64,000 bases of DNA. Origin: JAJXWB01 sp046349215. Lineage in GTDB: Bacteria > Pseudomonadota > Alphaproteobacteria > Rhizobiales > Beijerinckiaceae. The stretch spans positions 1,435,395 to 1,499,394 of the forward strand of contig JAXMCV010000002.1 of assembly GCA_046349215.1 (NCBI GenBank). The letters run 5' to 3'. A model generated the notes under the pieces. That model did not search any database, was not told the DNA's origin, and saw only the letters and a list, made by a program, of their open reading frames with translations. Within the stretch, counting starts at the first letter, position 1. Each line of letters begins with the position of its first letter. The position numbers were made by a program, and so were the translations under genes. Shown in pieces: positions 34,716-44,332 of this stretch.

Positions 34716-35692
34716 AATACGGCAGGCTCGGCCGCACCGGCCTTCAGGTGTCGCGCATCTGCCTGGGCTGCATGAGCTACGGCGCGCCGGATCGCGGCGC
34801 GCATCCGTGGTCGCTGCCCGAAGCCGAAAGCCGTCCCTTCATCAAGCGGGCGCTCGAACTCGGCATCAATTTCTTCGATACGGCCAACGTCTATTCCGAC
34901 GGCACGAGCGAGGAAATCGTCGGGCGTGCGCTCAAGGATTTCGCGCGCCGGGACGAAGTCGTCATCGCAACGAAAGTCAACGGCCGCATGCGTCCGGGTC
35001 CGAACGGCGAGGGCCTGTCGCGCCGCGCCATCATGCACGAGATCGACGCGAGCCTGCGCCGCCTCGGCGTCGATCATGTCGATCTCTACCAGATCCATCG
35101 CTGGGACTATGCGACGCCCATCGAGGAAACGCTGGAAGCCCTGCACGACGTCGTGAAGGCGGGCAAGGCGCGCTATATCGGGGCTTCGTCGATGTATGCG
35201 TGGCAATTCGCCAAGGCGCTGGCGATTTCGGAACGCGAGGGCTGGACGCGTTTCGTGTCGATGCAGAATTACGTGAACCTTCTCTACCGTGAGGAGGAGC
35301 GCGAAATGCTGCCGCTTTGCGCGTCCGAAGGCATCGGCGTCATTCCGTGGAGTCCGCTGGCGCGCGGCCGCCTGACGCGCGACTGGGACGAGACGAGCGC
35401 GCGCACGGAAACCGACGAATTCGGCAAGACCCTCTATCGCAAGACGGGGGAGGCCGACCGCAAGGTCGTCGAACGCGTCGCGGAAGTGGCGGCGGCGCGC
35501 GGCGTTCCGCGCGCGCAGATCGCGCTCGCCTGGGTGATGGCCAAGCCCGTCGTCACGGCCCCGATTGTCGGCGCGACGAAGTTGCAGCATCTCGACGACG
35601 CGGTGGCCGCGCTCGACCTCAAACTGTCGGCGGATGAAACCGCGCGGCTGGAAGAGCCGTATGTCCCGCATGGCGTCGCGGGATTTGCCTGA
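34712..35692 (+). CDS. Aldo/keto reductase
   Basis: This 326-residue NADPH-dependent oxidoreductase has the catalytic tetrad D56, Y61 (FFDTANVYSDG), K88 (IATKVNG) and H129 (YQIHRWD), and the cofactor site GATKLQHLDDAV near the C-terminus. It is closest in pattern to the YajO/Tas-like AKR groups. The carbonyl substrate is unknown. It overlaps the helicase stop (ATGA). The stop is followed by a mosaic palindromic repeat. Confidence 0.9.
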   Translation: MKYGRLGRTGLQVSRICLGCMSYGAPDRGAHPWSLPEAESRPFIKRALELGINFFDTANVYSDGTSEEIVGRALKDFARRDEVVIATKVNGRMRPGPNGEGLSRRAIMHEIDASLRRLGVDHVDLYQIHRWDYATPIEETLEALHDVVKAGKARYIGASSMYAWQFAKALAISEREGWTRFVSMQNYVNLLYREEEREMLPLCASEGIGVIPWSPLARGRLTRDWDETSARTETDEFGKTLYRKTGEADRKVVERVAEVAAARGVPRAQIALAWVMAKPVVTAPIVGATKLQHLDDAVAALDLKLSADETARLEEPYVPHGVAGFA

Positions 35693-35761
35693 GGCAAACG
35701 ATCTGCTGATGCGTTGGAGCGGCCGCGACCGATGGCGGACATTCGGTTGAAAGCGCGCGTT

Positions 35762-35907
35762 ACCTCCCCGCTCGCGGGGAGGTCGATCATCCGCGCAGCG
35801 GATGTCGGGTGGGGCAAGCCTGGCGTTGCTCCGAATTTCTCCGCTTCTGCGGCGAGCGACCCCACCCGTCTCGCTCCGCTCGACACCCTCCCCGCGAGCG
35901 GGGAGGG
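35762..35907. repeat. Mosaic palindromic repeat, copy 1
   Basis: Two perfect hairpins bound this 146-bp element: ACCTCCCCGC-TC-GCGGGGAGGT (35762-35783) and CCCTCCCCGC-GA-GCGGGGAGGG (35886-35907). Inside are GGGTGGGG and CCCCACCC in inverted orientation and a small hairpin ATCCGC-GCA-GCGGAT. The same bounding hairpins recur at 44179-44314. It lies between the convergent aldo/keto reductase and hemB genes and may act as a bidirectional transcription stop. Confidence 0.8.
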
Positions 35908-35959
35908 ATGGCGCCGCCATTGACGGCTATCCGCCCGTAGCGGTCATACGAGCGCGGTC

Positions 35960-36982
<1,023 letters not shown>

Positions 36983-37123
36983 GGGTCTCTTCCCGGGGGT
37001 TTTGCCGGCACATTAGGGCGGGGCGGGGAAGGGGGCAATCGGGCGACAGCGAACCGGCGCCCGGAAGACGCGCGCCGCCCAGGGCGATTGCCGAACGCCG
37101 TCCCGGCCACTATGCCTTGCGCC

Positions 37124-38185
37124 ATGACGAATACCGCCAACGACGAAGTTATCTGCCGCAGGCGCGGCGCGATCGGCCATATCACGCTCAACCGCCCGCA
37201 GGCGCTGAACGCGCTGACGACCGGCATGGTGCGGGGCATCGCCGCGGCGCTCGACGCCTGGGAAAACGATTCCGATGTGAAATGCGTCGTGGTCGAGGGC
37301 GCGGGCGAAAAGGCTTTTTGTGCAGGCGGCGACATCAGGCTGCTGTGGGAGCAGGGGACGGCCGGCGACCACAAGGCCCAGCTCGATTTCTGGCGCGAGG
37401 AATACATCCTCAACGTGCGCATCAAGCTCTATCCGAAGCCCTATGTGGCGATCGTCGACGGCATCGTCATGGGCGGCGGCGTCGGCGTTTCGGAACACGG
37501 ATCGCACAAGATCGCCGGCGACGGCTTCCTCTACGCCATGCCGGAGGTCGGCATCGGCTTCTTTCCCGATGTCGGCGCCACCTATTTTCTGCCGCGCCTC
37601 GAAGGCAAGGCCGGGACCTATCTGGCCTTGACGGGCGCCCGCGCGAAGGCGGGCGACGCGGTCGCGCTCGGGCTTGCGGACGCCCATGTGGCGCGCGACA
37701 GGATCGCTGCGCTGGTCGCTGCGCTGGAAGCCGGCGAGGATGTCGATGCGGCCATCGCGCGCTTTTCGTCTGCCGCGGCGCCCGGCCCGATCGTCGAGAA
37801 CAGCAGCGTGATCGACGCATGTTTTTCCGGCGCGAGCGTCGCCGACATTCTCGGACGCCTCGACGCCGACGCGTCCGCATTCGCACAGGAAGCTGCGAAG
37901 ACAATGCGGACCAAATCGCCGACGAGCATGGCCATCGCGCTGCGCCAGATGCAGATCGGCGGAGCGATGACGATCGCGGAGGCGATGCGCACGGAATTCC
38001 GCATCGTCTCGCGTATCTGCCGCGGCAAGGATTTCTACGAAGGCGTGCGCGCCACCATCGTCGACAAGGACGGCAAGCCGGTCTGGTCGCCGGCGCGCGT
38101 CGAGGATGTCACGCCTGCGATGGTGGACGCCTATTTCGCCGGCCTCGGCGAAGACGAATTGCCGGTCGGGGAGGCCGTGGCTTGA
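37124..38185 (+). CDS. Enoyl-CoA hydratase/isomerase family protein, 3-hydroxyisobutyryl-CoA hydrolase-like
   Basis: This 353-residue crotonase-fold enzyme has the long ECH_2 layout: HITLNRPQALNALTTGM, the oxyanion-hole segment EKAFCAGGDIRLLWEQG, and YVAIVDGIVMGGGVGVSEHG. The C-terminal extension with EFRIVSRICRGKDFYEGVRA is typical of 3-hydroxyisobutyryl-CoA hydrolase (valine catabolism). ATG 37124 is preferred; an ATG at 37112 adds four residues. Its stop overlaps the next gene (TTGA), a pairing often seen in Rhizobiales upstream of ldtR. Confidence 0.88.
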   Translation: MTNTANDEVICRRRGAIGHITLNRPQALNALTTGMVRGIAAALDAWENDSDVKCVVVEGAGEKAFCAGGDIRLLWEQGTAGDHKAQLDFWREEYILNVRIKLYPKPYVAIVDGIVMGGGVGVSEHGSHKIAGDGFLYAMPEVGIGFFPDVGATYFLPRLEGKAGTYLALTGARAKAGDAVALGLADAHVARDRIAALVAALEAGEDVDAAIARFSSAAAPGPIVENSSVIDACFSGASVADILGRLDADASAFAQEAAKTMRTKSPTSMAIALRQMQIGGAMTIAEAMRTEFRIVSRICRGKDFYEGVRATIVDKDGKPVWSPARVEDVTPAMVDAYFAGLGEDELPVGEAVA

Positions 38186-38694
38186 TCAACCGGCCCGACG
38201 CGCCCGATCCAGGCGCAGCCATCCGGCTGGGCGAGAAGGCGCGCGATCCCAACGAGACGCGCTGGGGCTTTCTGCTCGTCCTGTTCATGCGGACGGTTGC
38301 AGGATTGTGGACCGTGCAGGGCCTCGGTCACTGGTACCGCCTGCTCGCCGATTCCGTTTCCATCGTCGACGCCGCGACGCCGTCGGCGGCGAGCCTCGTC
38401 GTTTTCTTCGCGGTGATCGATCTTCTGGCGGCGGTCGGCATGTGGCTGGCTACGCCCTGGGGCGGCGTGCTCTGGCTGCTCGTGACGCTGTCGCAGATCG
38501 CGGTGGCGATCGCCGTGCCGTCGTTTTTCGACGGCGGCTACATCGTCGTCGCGCTCGATGTCCTGCTGATCGCGATCTATCTCTTCCTGACCTACGAGGC
38601 CGGCCGCGAGCCCAGCCGCCGCTCCGCGCCGCGCCGGCTGGCGACCCGCATGTGGCAGAATTCCTGGCGCGTCTGGGAGCGTTTCGGTCGCTGA
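38182..38694 (+). CDS. DUF6163-type membrane protein
   Basis: This 170-residue protein has four hydrophobic segments (FLLVLFMRTVAGLW; LVVFFAVIDLLAAVGMWL; VLWLLVTLSQIAVAIAV; YIVVALDVLLIAIYLFL) and a basic C-terminus, so it is an integral membrane protein with both termini probably cytosolic. Function unknown. The only reasonable start is TTG 38182, which overlaps the acyl-CoA hydrolase stop and has GGGGAGG 6-7 nt upstream. ldtR follows after 181 nt. Confidence 0.75.
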   Translation: MINRPDAPDPGAAIRLGEKARDPNETRWGFLLVLFMRTVAGLWTVQGLGHWYRLLADSVSIVDAATPSAASLVVFFAVIDLLAAVGMWLATPWGGVLWLLVTLSQIAVAIAVPSFFDGGYIVVALDVLLIAIYLFLTYEAGREPSRRSAPRRLATRMWQNSWRVWERFGR

Positions 38695-38758
38695 GGAATG
38701 CAACGGATTTTCATCGTAAATCTTTGTTTTAATTCACTGACGATTCACCCCGTTTCAC

Positions 38759-38775
38759 GCGTTTCGGGTAAACGC
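38759..38775. promoter_or_regulatory. Palindrome upstream of ldtR
   Basis: GCGTTT (38759-38764), five bases CGGGT, then AAACGC (38770-38775) form a perfect inverted repeat about 100 nt before the ldtR start in an AT-rich intergenic stretch (38700-38830). Its size and symmetry fit a MarR-family site, and MarR regulators often control themselves, but no binding data can be read from sequence. Confidence 0.4.
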
Positions 38776-38875
38776 CGGATTCAGCCTGTTATTTAAACTG
38801 GTCTTCATTCGCCCCGCCTAAATTGCACGTAACGAAGCCGGAGAACCGGCCGGAACATCCAACGGGGTAATAATC

Positions 38876-39388
38876 ATGAACCAGGCCGCCAAAGCTGAAA
38901 TGTCCACTGCCCGCGCCGAGCGCATGGGCGAGATCCGTCCGGTCTATCTGGAGTCCCTGACCCTGGTCGAGCGGCTGCATCGCCGCCTGCTTGACGTGAT
39001 CAAGGACGAATTCGACCGCCGTGGCCGTTCCGACATCAACTCGGTGCAGGCGCTGCTGCTCTACAACATCGGCGACAAGGAACTGACCGCCGGCGAGCTG
39101 CGCACCCGTGGCTATTATCTCGGCTCCAACGTTTCCTACAACGTCAAGAAGCTGGTCGAGATGGGCTACCTGCATCACGCCCGCTCGCGCGTCGACCGCC
39201 GCGCCGTGCGCATCTCGCTCACGGAATCGGGTCGCGAGATCCATCGCGTCGTCGCCAGCCTCTATGACAAGCACATCATGACGGTCGAGCAGATCGGCGG
39301 CATTTCCTGCGACGAGTTCAAGCAGGTCAACCAGGCGCTGGTCCGTCTGGAACGCTTCTGGACCGACCAGATCCGCTATCGCCTCTGA
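38876..39388 (+). CDS. ldtR: MarR-family regulator LdtR
   Basis: This 170-residue winged-helix regulator is recognisable as LdtR of Rhizobiales by the block LHRRLLDVIKDEFDRRGRSD, INSVQALLLYNIGDKELTAG and ELRTRGYYLGSNVSYNVKKL. The recognition helix is about residues 78-92 and the wing HHARSRVDRRAVRISLT. In Liberibacter and Sinorhizobium, LdtR controls an L,D-transpeptidase gene and stress tolerance; ldtP indeed follows here. A strong terminator lies 23 nt after the stop, so ldtR and ldtP have separate transcripts. Confidence 0.9.
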   Translation: MNQAAKAEMSTARAERMGEIRPVYLESLTLVERLHRRLLDVIKDEFDRRGRSDINSVQALLLYNIGDKELTAGELRTRGYYLGSNVSYNVKKLVEMGYLHHARSRVDRRAVRISLTESGREIHRVVASLYDKHIMTVEQIGGISCDEFKQVNQALVRLERFWTDQIRYRL

Positions 39389-39410
39389 TTTTTCCCTTGT
39401 TCGCGAGAAG

Positions 39411-39446
39411 CGGCCCGCCGGCGTCCCCTCCGGCGGGCCGTTTCAT
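39411..39446 (+). terminator. Rho-independent terminator after ldtR
   Basis: Stem CGGCCCGCCGG (39411-39421), an 8-nt loop CGTCCCCT and the exact complement CCGGCGGGCCG (39430-39440) are followed by TTTCATTTT. An 11-bp GC-rich stem with a U-rich tail directly after ldtR fits an intrinsic terminator. Confidence 0.85.
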
Positions 39447-39532
39447 TTTCGCCACACCAGTGGCGTCAGGTCCCCATCCTGCTGCAAATGCGAAGGCCGG
39501 CCACAAATTCGCCGGCATGTTCGCGCTCTCTT

Positions 39533-39553
39533 AACCCTGAACATGACAGGGTT
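39533..39553. promoter_or_regulatory. 21-bp palindrome upstream of ldtP
   Basis: AACCCTG (39533-39539), seven bases, then CAGGGTT (39547-39553) form a perfect inverted repeat 104 nt before ldtP. It lies where an operator or activator site would be expected. The arms differ from those of the palindrome upstream of ldtR, so one common LdtR motif is not evident. Confidence 0.4.
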
Positions 39554-39657
39554 CGTTCGTTAGGGTAGAACGCGCCAAACCTCGAAAATCCGCCGATCCG
39601 GACCCACGCCGCCCCAAGGGCGGCGCGCCGGTTTCGGCCCAAGGTTCCGGAATACAG

Positions 39658-41013
39658 ATGTCCAGCACGAATTCGACCAAGCTTACGCGTCGGGCCTTTG
39701 CCGGCGGCGTGTCACTCGTCGGTCTGTTCGCCGGTCTCGGCGTGACGGGGGCGCTCGCCGCGCCGGGCGATGGTTTCGGCCAGGCCGAATGGGCGCAGCG
39801 CTACGATTCTGATGCGCGCCTGACCGTCCCGCGCGCCAGCACGCCGCTGCTTTCGCCCGAATCCGTCAACGCCACGGAAGCCGCGATCCAGCGCTACCAG
39901 CAGATCGTGGCGGCCGGCGGCTGGCAGCCGATCAACGGCCCGACGCTGAAGGTCGGGTCGCGCGGTACGGCGGTCGTCGCGCTCCGCCAGCGCCTGATGC
40001 TGTCGGGCGATCTGGACGCCGCCGCCGGCGCCTCGCCGGTGTTCGATTCCTACGTGGAAGCCGGGGTGAAGCGCTTCCAGGCCCGCCACGGCCTCGGCCA
40101 GACCGGCGTCGTCGCCCAGCAGACCTACGCCGCGATGAACATTCCCGCGCAGGTGCGCCTGCGCCAGCTCGAGACGAACATCGTCCGCCTGCGGTCCTTC
40201 GCCAACAATCTCGGCCGTCGCTACGTGACGGCCAACATCCCCGCCGCGATGGTCGAGACGGTCGAGAACGGCCAGATCCAGACGCTGCACGCCGCCGGCG
40301 TCGGCAAGATCGACCGCCAGTCGCCGGTCATGCAGGCGCGCGTTCTCGACATCAATTTCAATCCTTACTGGACGGTGCCGGCCTCGATCATCCGCAAGGA
40401 CCTGATCCCCAAGATGCAGGCCAATCCTGATTACCTGACCGAGAACAAGATCCGCATCTACAACAAGGACAATGTGGAGCTGCAGCCGAGCCAGGTGAAC
40501 TGGAACTCGCTCGAAGCGACCAATTACCGGTTCAGGCAGGACCCGGGCGGCGACTTCAATTCGCTCGGCGTAGTGCGCATCAATATCGCCAATCCCTACG
40601 GCGTCTACATGCACGACACCCCGGCCAAGGGCGTGTTCGGCGACGACTACCGCTTTGTTTCTTCTGGCTGTATGCGACTCCAGAACGTCCGCGACTATGT
40701 GGCCTGGCTGCTCAAGGAAACGCCCGGCTGGGATCGCGACAAGATCGACCAGGCGATCGCCTCGGGCGAGCGTCTCGACGCCAAGCTGAACGAACCGGTT
40801 CCGGTCTACTGGGTCTACGTGACGGCCTGGGGCACGCCCGAGGGCATCGTCCAGTTCCGCGACGACATCTACCAGCGCGACGGCCTCGGCCAGATCGCCG
40901 CCTACCAGGCCGCGACCGGCAATGCGCCGGCCGCCGCCCCGCAGGCCCAGCCGGTCGCGGCCTCGCCGGCCGGCGGCGGACGCCTGCAGCCGATGCAGGA
41001 CGACGACGACTGA
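39658..41013 (+). CDS. ldtP: L,D-transpeptidase (YkuD domain) LdtP
   Basis: This 451-residue periplasmic enzyme forms 3-3 peptidoglycan cross-links or attaches proteins to peptidoglycan. The N-terminus KLTRRAFAGG plus a hydrophobic segment and ALAAPG looks like a Tat signal peptide. A PG_binding_1 domain (LKVGSRGTAVVALRQRL) lies near residues 97-155. The YkuD catalytic motif has H319 (YMHDTP) and C338 (FVSSGCMRLQN). A Pro/Ala-rich, acidic C-terminus ends in DDDD. It is followed by a terminator and preceded by ldtR. Confidence 0.92.
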   Translation: MSSTNSTKLTRRAFAGGVSLVGLFAGLGVTGALAAPGDGFGQAEWAQRYDSDARLTVPRASTPLLSPESVNATEAAIQRYQQIVAAGGWQPINGPTLKVGSRGTAVVALRQRLMLSGDLDAAAGASPVFDSYVEAGVKRFQARHGLGQTGVVAQQTYAAMNIPAQVRLRQLETNIVRLRSFANNLGRRYVTANIPAAMVETVENGQIQTLHAAGVGKIDRQSPVMQARVLDINFNPYWTVPASIIRKDLIPKMQANPDYLTENKIRIYNKDNVELQPSQVNWNSLEATNYRFRQDPGGDFNSLGVVRINIANPYGVYMHDTPAKGVFGDDYRFVSSGCMRLQNVRDYVAWLLKETPGWDRDKIDQAIASGERLDAKLNEPVPVYWVYVTAWGTPEGIVQFRDDIYQRDGLGQIAAYQAATGNAPAAAPQAQPVAASPAGGGRLQPMQDDDD

Positions 41014-41040
41014 GGGGCGTCACTCGACGAATTTCAGAAA

Positions 41041-41064
41041 CCCGCCGGAAACGGCGGGTTTTTT
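41041..41064 (+). terminator. Intrinsic terminator after ldtP
   Basis: CCCGCCG (41041-41047), loop GAAA and CGGCGGG (41052-41058) are followed by TTTTTTG. A's before the stem let the hairpin also work in reverse for the convergent signal peptidase gene that ends at 41071. Confidence 0.88.
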
Positions 41065-41070
41065 GTTGGC

Positions 41071-41991
41071 CTATTGCACCGGCCGGAATATCCGCGCGGG
41101 CGACCGCGACCAGAAGATGGCGCCGGCCTTGCCGAAAATATTGGCCGCCGGGACGAAGCCGAGGCCGCCGCTCTCGCGCGCCATGCGGGAATCGACAGAA
41201 TTGTCCCTGTTGTCGCCCATCAGGAAATAGGAACCCGCCGGCACGACATATCCGGGCGTGTCGTCGAGCGGGCCCGCATCCCCCTCCGCCTCGACAATGC
41301 GGTGGGGCGAGGCGCCGGGCAGCGTCTCGACATAGGCGGGCGCGGGACGCGCCTCGCCGCCCAGGGCGCGCAATTCGACCGAGCCGTCCGCAGCGCGCGC
41401 GACCGCCGCGCCGTTGAGGAAAAGCCGGCCGGCCTTCATCTGCACGCTCTCTCCGGGGAGGCCGACGATCCGCTTCACATAGACCGTTCCCTCGTCGCCC
41501 GGCTTGCGGAGCACGACCACGTCGCCGCGCTTCGGCGCAAAGGCCCGCGTGTCGGCGAAGAAGTAATCGCCGAGCTCCAGCGTCGGGACCATGCTCGTGG
41601 AGGGCGTCGAATAGCTCTTCCATTCCCGGTCGAAGATCAGGGACTGGACGCCGGTGACGGCGACAGCCAGCAGGCCCGCGAACCAGGCCGACCGCCGCCA
41701 GCCGACAGGCGCGGGCGACTCGCGCCACAGGAGCCGCATGGCCGACAGCGCGGCGAGGATCGCCGCAACGATCCCGAAGGCCATGAGGCCGATTGCAACC
41801 GCGACCGGACCGGGCGTCGGCGCGACGCGGTCCATGAGGATGGCCAGCGCCGCCCCGGCGACGAGCGTGATCGCCAGCAGCGACGCGCCGAAACCCCAGC
41901 GGCGGGCCAGGATATGGCCGAGGCCGGGGAAGGGGACGGAGATCAGCCCGCCCCAGATCGTTCGGACGAGGCGATTGCGAAGGAGGTTCAT
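41071..41991 (-). CDS. Second signal peptidase I (LepB paralogue, multi-helix N-terminus)
   Basis: This 306-residue protein has the complete signal peptidase I active site: S133 in TPSTSMVPTLEL, K173 in VYVKRIVGLPGE and the box GDNRDNSVDSR. Unlike lepB at 20661, its N-terminus carries about four membrane helices (residues 11-25, 35-53, 63-85, 103-120). Paralogues of this shape often have a narrower substrate set, but that is inference. ATG 41991 is preceded by GGTCCTCC-type complement; 23 extra upstream residues are unlike the family. Confidence 0.85.
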   Translation of the reverse strand: MNLLRNRLVRTIWGGLISVPFPGLGHILARRWGFGASLLAITLVAGAALAILMDRVAPTPGPVAVAIGLMAFGIVAAILAALSAMRLLWRESPAPVGWRRSAWFAGLLAVAVTGVQSLIFDREWKSYSTPSTSMVPTLELGDYFFADTRAFAPKRGDVVVLRKPGDEGTVYVKRIVGLPGESVQMKAGRLFLNGAAVARAADGSVELRALGGEARPAPAYVETLPGASPHRIVEAEGDAGPLDDTPGYVVPAGSYFLMGDNRDNSVDSRMARESGGLGFVPAANIFGKAGAIFWSRSPARIFRPVQ

Positions 41992-42201
41992 CTGGAGGGT
42001 CCGGAATCGGTCATGACGCAGCTTAGCCCCAGCGCGCCCGACGCGCGTGCGGCGCCGCACGGATGCGTGATGGGCGCGAGCCTTCCCCCGACCCGTCCCC
42101 CGTGCTACATGCCGGCCTTCGCTTCAGCCGGCAGCCGATTCCACGCCTTTCCGGGCGACGGCTTCGCTATTCCGGCGCTCCGGATCGAGAAAGGGTCGCG
42201 C

Positions 42202-43506
42202 ATGAGCAACAACGCAGCCGAAGTCCACGCGCCGAAGTCCAATTCCTTCTTCTCGGCGTCGCTCGCCGACGTCGATCCGGAAATCGCCCGCGCCATCGAA
42301 CTCGAACTCGGTCGCCAGCGCGACGAGATCGAACTGATCGCTTCCGAAAACATCGTGTCGCGCGCCGTGCTCGAGGCGCAGGGCTCGATCATGACCAACA
42401 AGTACGCGGAAGGTTATCCGGGCAAGCGCTATTACGGCGGCTGCCAGTACGTCGACATCGCCGAAAAGCTCGCCATCGAGCGCGCCTGCCGCCTGTTCGA
42501 CTGCAAGTTCGCCAACGTCCAGCCGAATTCCGGTTCGCAGATGAATCAGGCGGTCTTCCTGGCGCTGCTGCAGCCCGGCGACACGTTCATGGGCCTCGAC
42601 CTGAATTCCGGCGGCCACCTCACGCACGGTTCGCCCGTCAACATGTCGGGCAAGTGGTTCAAGGTCGCTTCCTATGGCGTGCGCAAGGAAGACCAGCTGC
42701 TCGACATGGAGGAGATCGCCGAGAAGGCGCGGCAGGTGAAGCCGAAGCTGATCATCGCCGGCGGCACGGCGTATTCGCGCATCTGGGACTGGAAGCGCTT
42801 CCGCGAGATCGCCGACGAGGTTGGCGCCTATCTGATGGTCGACATGGCCCATATCGCAGGCCTGGTCGCCGGCGGCGTCCATCCCTCGCCGCTGCCGCAC
42901 GCCCATGTCGTGACGACGACCACCCACAAGTCGCTGCGCGGCCCGCGCGGCGGCATGGTGCTGACCAACGACGAAGAGATCGCAAAGAAGGTCAATTCGG
43001 CCGTCTTCCCCGGCCTCCAGGGCGGCCCGCTGATGCATGTCATCGCCGCCAAGGCGGTCGCCTTCCAGGAGGCCTTGCGCCCCGAATTCAAGCTCTATGC
43101 GCGCCAGGTCGTGGAAAACGCCAAGGCGCTCGCCGCCTCGATCAAGGCGGGCGGCGCGGACATTGTCGCCGGCGGCACCGACAACCACCTGATGCTGGTC
43201 GATCTGCGGCCGAAGAACCTCACCGGCAAGGCGGCGGAAGCAGCCCTTGGGCGCGCCCACATCACCTGCAACAAGAACGGCGTGCCGTTCGACCCGCAAT
43301 CGCCGTTCGTGACCTCGGGCGTACGCCTCGGCGCGCCGGCGGCCACCTCGCGCGGCTTCGGCGTCGCCGAGTTCAAGAAGGTCGGCGAACTGATCGTCGA
43401 GGTTCTTGACGGGCTGTCCGCCAATGGCGAGGCCGGCAATGCGGCGATCGAGGGCGCGGTCCGCGAAAAGGTCAGCGAACTGACGAAGCGGTTCCCGATA
43501 TACTGA
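42202..43506 (+). CDS. glyA: Serine hydroxymethyltransferase
   Basis: GlyA interconverts serine and glycine with tetrahydrofolate, the main source of one-carbon units. The 434-residue enzyme has the PLP lysine K243 in VVTTTTHKSLRGPRGG and the N-terminal block ELIASENIVSRAVLEAQGS, TNKYAEGYPGKRYYGG. ATG 42202 follows AAAGGG. A perfect inverted repeat TGCCGGC...GCCGGCA (42110-42133) lies 70 nt upstream. A mosaic repeat and nrdR follow. Confidence 0.96.
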   Translation: MSNNAAEVHAPKSNSFFSASLADVDPEIARAIELELGRQRDEIELIASENIVSRAVLEAQGSIMTNKYAEGYPGKRYYGGCQYVDIAEKLAIERACRLFDCKFANVQPNSGSQMNQAVFLALLQPGDTFMGLDLNSGGHLTHGSPVNMSGKWFKVASYGVRKEDQLLDMEEIAEKARQVKPKLIIAGGTAYSRIWDWKRFREIADEVGAYLMVDMAHIAGLVAGGVHPSPLPHAHVVTTTTHKSLRGPRGGMVLTNDEEIAKKVNSAVFPGLQGGPLMHVIAAKAVAFQEALRPEFKLYARQVVENAKALAASIKAGGADIVAGGTDNHLMLVDLRPKNLTGKAAEAALGRAHITCNKNGVPFDPQSPFVTSGVRLGAPAATSRGFGVAEFKKVGELIVEVLDGLSANGEAGNAAIEGAVREKVSELTKRFPIY

Positions 43507-43523
43507 GGGCCTGATTCCCTGTT

Positions 43524-43637
43524 CCCTCTCCCCGCTGGCGGGGAGAGGGTTAGGGTGAGGGGCCTGTCGTATTGGAAAGCTTTCGCCGCTCCGGCCGGCC
43601 CCTCACCCCGGCCCTCTCCCCGTAGACGGGGAGAGGG
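43524..43637. repeat. Mosaic palindromic repeat, copy 2 (variant with CCTCACCC core)
   Basis: This element comprises the hairpin CCCTCTCCCCGC-TG-GCGGGGAGAGGG (43524-43549) and its sister CCCTCTCCCCGT-AG-ACGGGGAGAGGG (43612-43637). They flank a larger inverted repeat GGGTGAGGGGCC (43553-43564) / GGCCCCTCACCC (43597-43608). The whole 114-bp unit is self-complementary. Dispersed elements of this type are common between genes in alphaproteobacteria. Here it fills the glyA-nrdR space. Confidence 0.85.
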
Positions 43638-43659
43638 AGAATAGCCGAGGCCTCCCCTC

Positions 43660-44163
43660 ATGCGCTGCCCCTATTGCGGTTCGCTCGACACGCAGGTGAA
43701 GGATTCCCGTCCGACCGACGATTCCTCCGCCATCCGGCGCCGGCGCGTCTGCCCAGATTGCGGCGGGCGCTTCACGACCTTCGAGCGCGTGCAATTGCGC
43801 GACCTGATCGTCGTGAAGAAGTCCGGCCGGCGCGTGCCGTTCGAGCGCGAGAAGCTGATGCGCTCGCTGTCGGTGGCCTTGCGCAAGCGGCCCGTCGATC
43901 CCGACCGCGTCGAGCGCATGGTCAACGGCGTGGTGCGGCAACTGGAAAGCGAAGGCGAATCCGAAATCCCCAGCGCGCGGATCGGCGAGCTCATCATGCA
44001 GGGGCTGAAGTCGCTGGACGATGTCGCCTATGTGCGCTTCGCCTCGGTCTATCGCGATTTCCGCGAGGCGCGCGATTTCTCCAGCGTACTGGACGAACTC
44101 TCAAGCGACGACGACGACGAGGCGGCGATGAAGGCGCGCAAGCGCGCGCCGGGGAAGGTATGA
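43660..44163 (+). CDS. nrdR: Transcriptional repressor NrdR
   Basis: NrdR senses ATP/dATP and represses ribonucleotide reductase genes. The 167-residue product has a zinc ribbon with C3, C6, C31 and C34 (MRCPYCG ... VCPDCGGRF), followed by an ATP-cone (VKKSGRRVPFEREKLMRSL). The acidic C-terminus SSDDDDEA is longer than in E. coli. It lies between glyA and ribD as in many Rhizobiales, although palindromic repeats separate it from both. Confidence 0.96.
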   Translation: MRCPYCGSLDTQVKDSRPTDDSSAIRRRRVCPDCGGRFTTFERVQLRDLIVVKKSGRRVPFEREKLMRSLSVALRKRPVDPDRVERMVNGVVRQLESEGESEIPSARIGELIMQGLKSLDDVAYVRFASVYRDFREARDFSSVLDELSSDDDDEAAMKARKRAPGKV

Positions 44164-44178
44164 GAAGCATCCGGATTT

Positions 44179-44314
44179 CCTTCCCCGCTCGCGGGGAAGG
44201 TGTCGCGCGAAGCGCGACGGATGGGGCTCGAAGGAATTTTGCGTGCGCTTCGAATGCGGTCCCCACCCGCCCTGGCGCTACGCGCCAGGACGACCTCCCC
44301 GCGAGCGGGGAGGT
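44179..44314. repeat. Mosaic palindromic repeat, copy 3
   Basis: This 136-bp element is bounded by CCTTCCCCGC-TC-GCGGGGAAGG (44179-44200) and ACCTCCCCGC-GA-GCGGGGAGGT (44293-44314), the same hairpin cores and same TC/GA loops as copy 1 near hemB. Inside are GTCGCGCG/CGCGAC and GGCGC/GCGCC short palindromes. It fills the space between nrdR and ribD and ends 18 nt before the ribD start. Confidence 0.8.
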
Positions 44315-44332
44315 ATGGCGGGTTCACTTGCC

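Noticed and set aside
44164..44332. Possible FMN riboswitch before ribD
   Set aside because: The space is filled by a mosaic palindromic repeat; the conserved FMN aptamer blocks are not present. The same holds for a TPP riboswitch before thiL.
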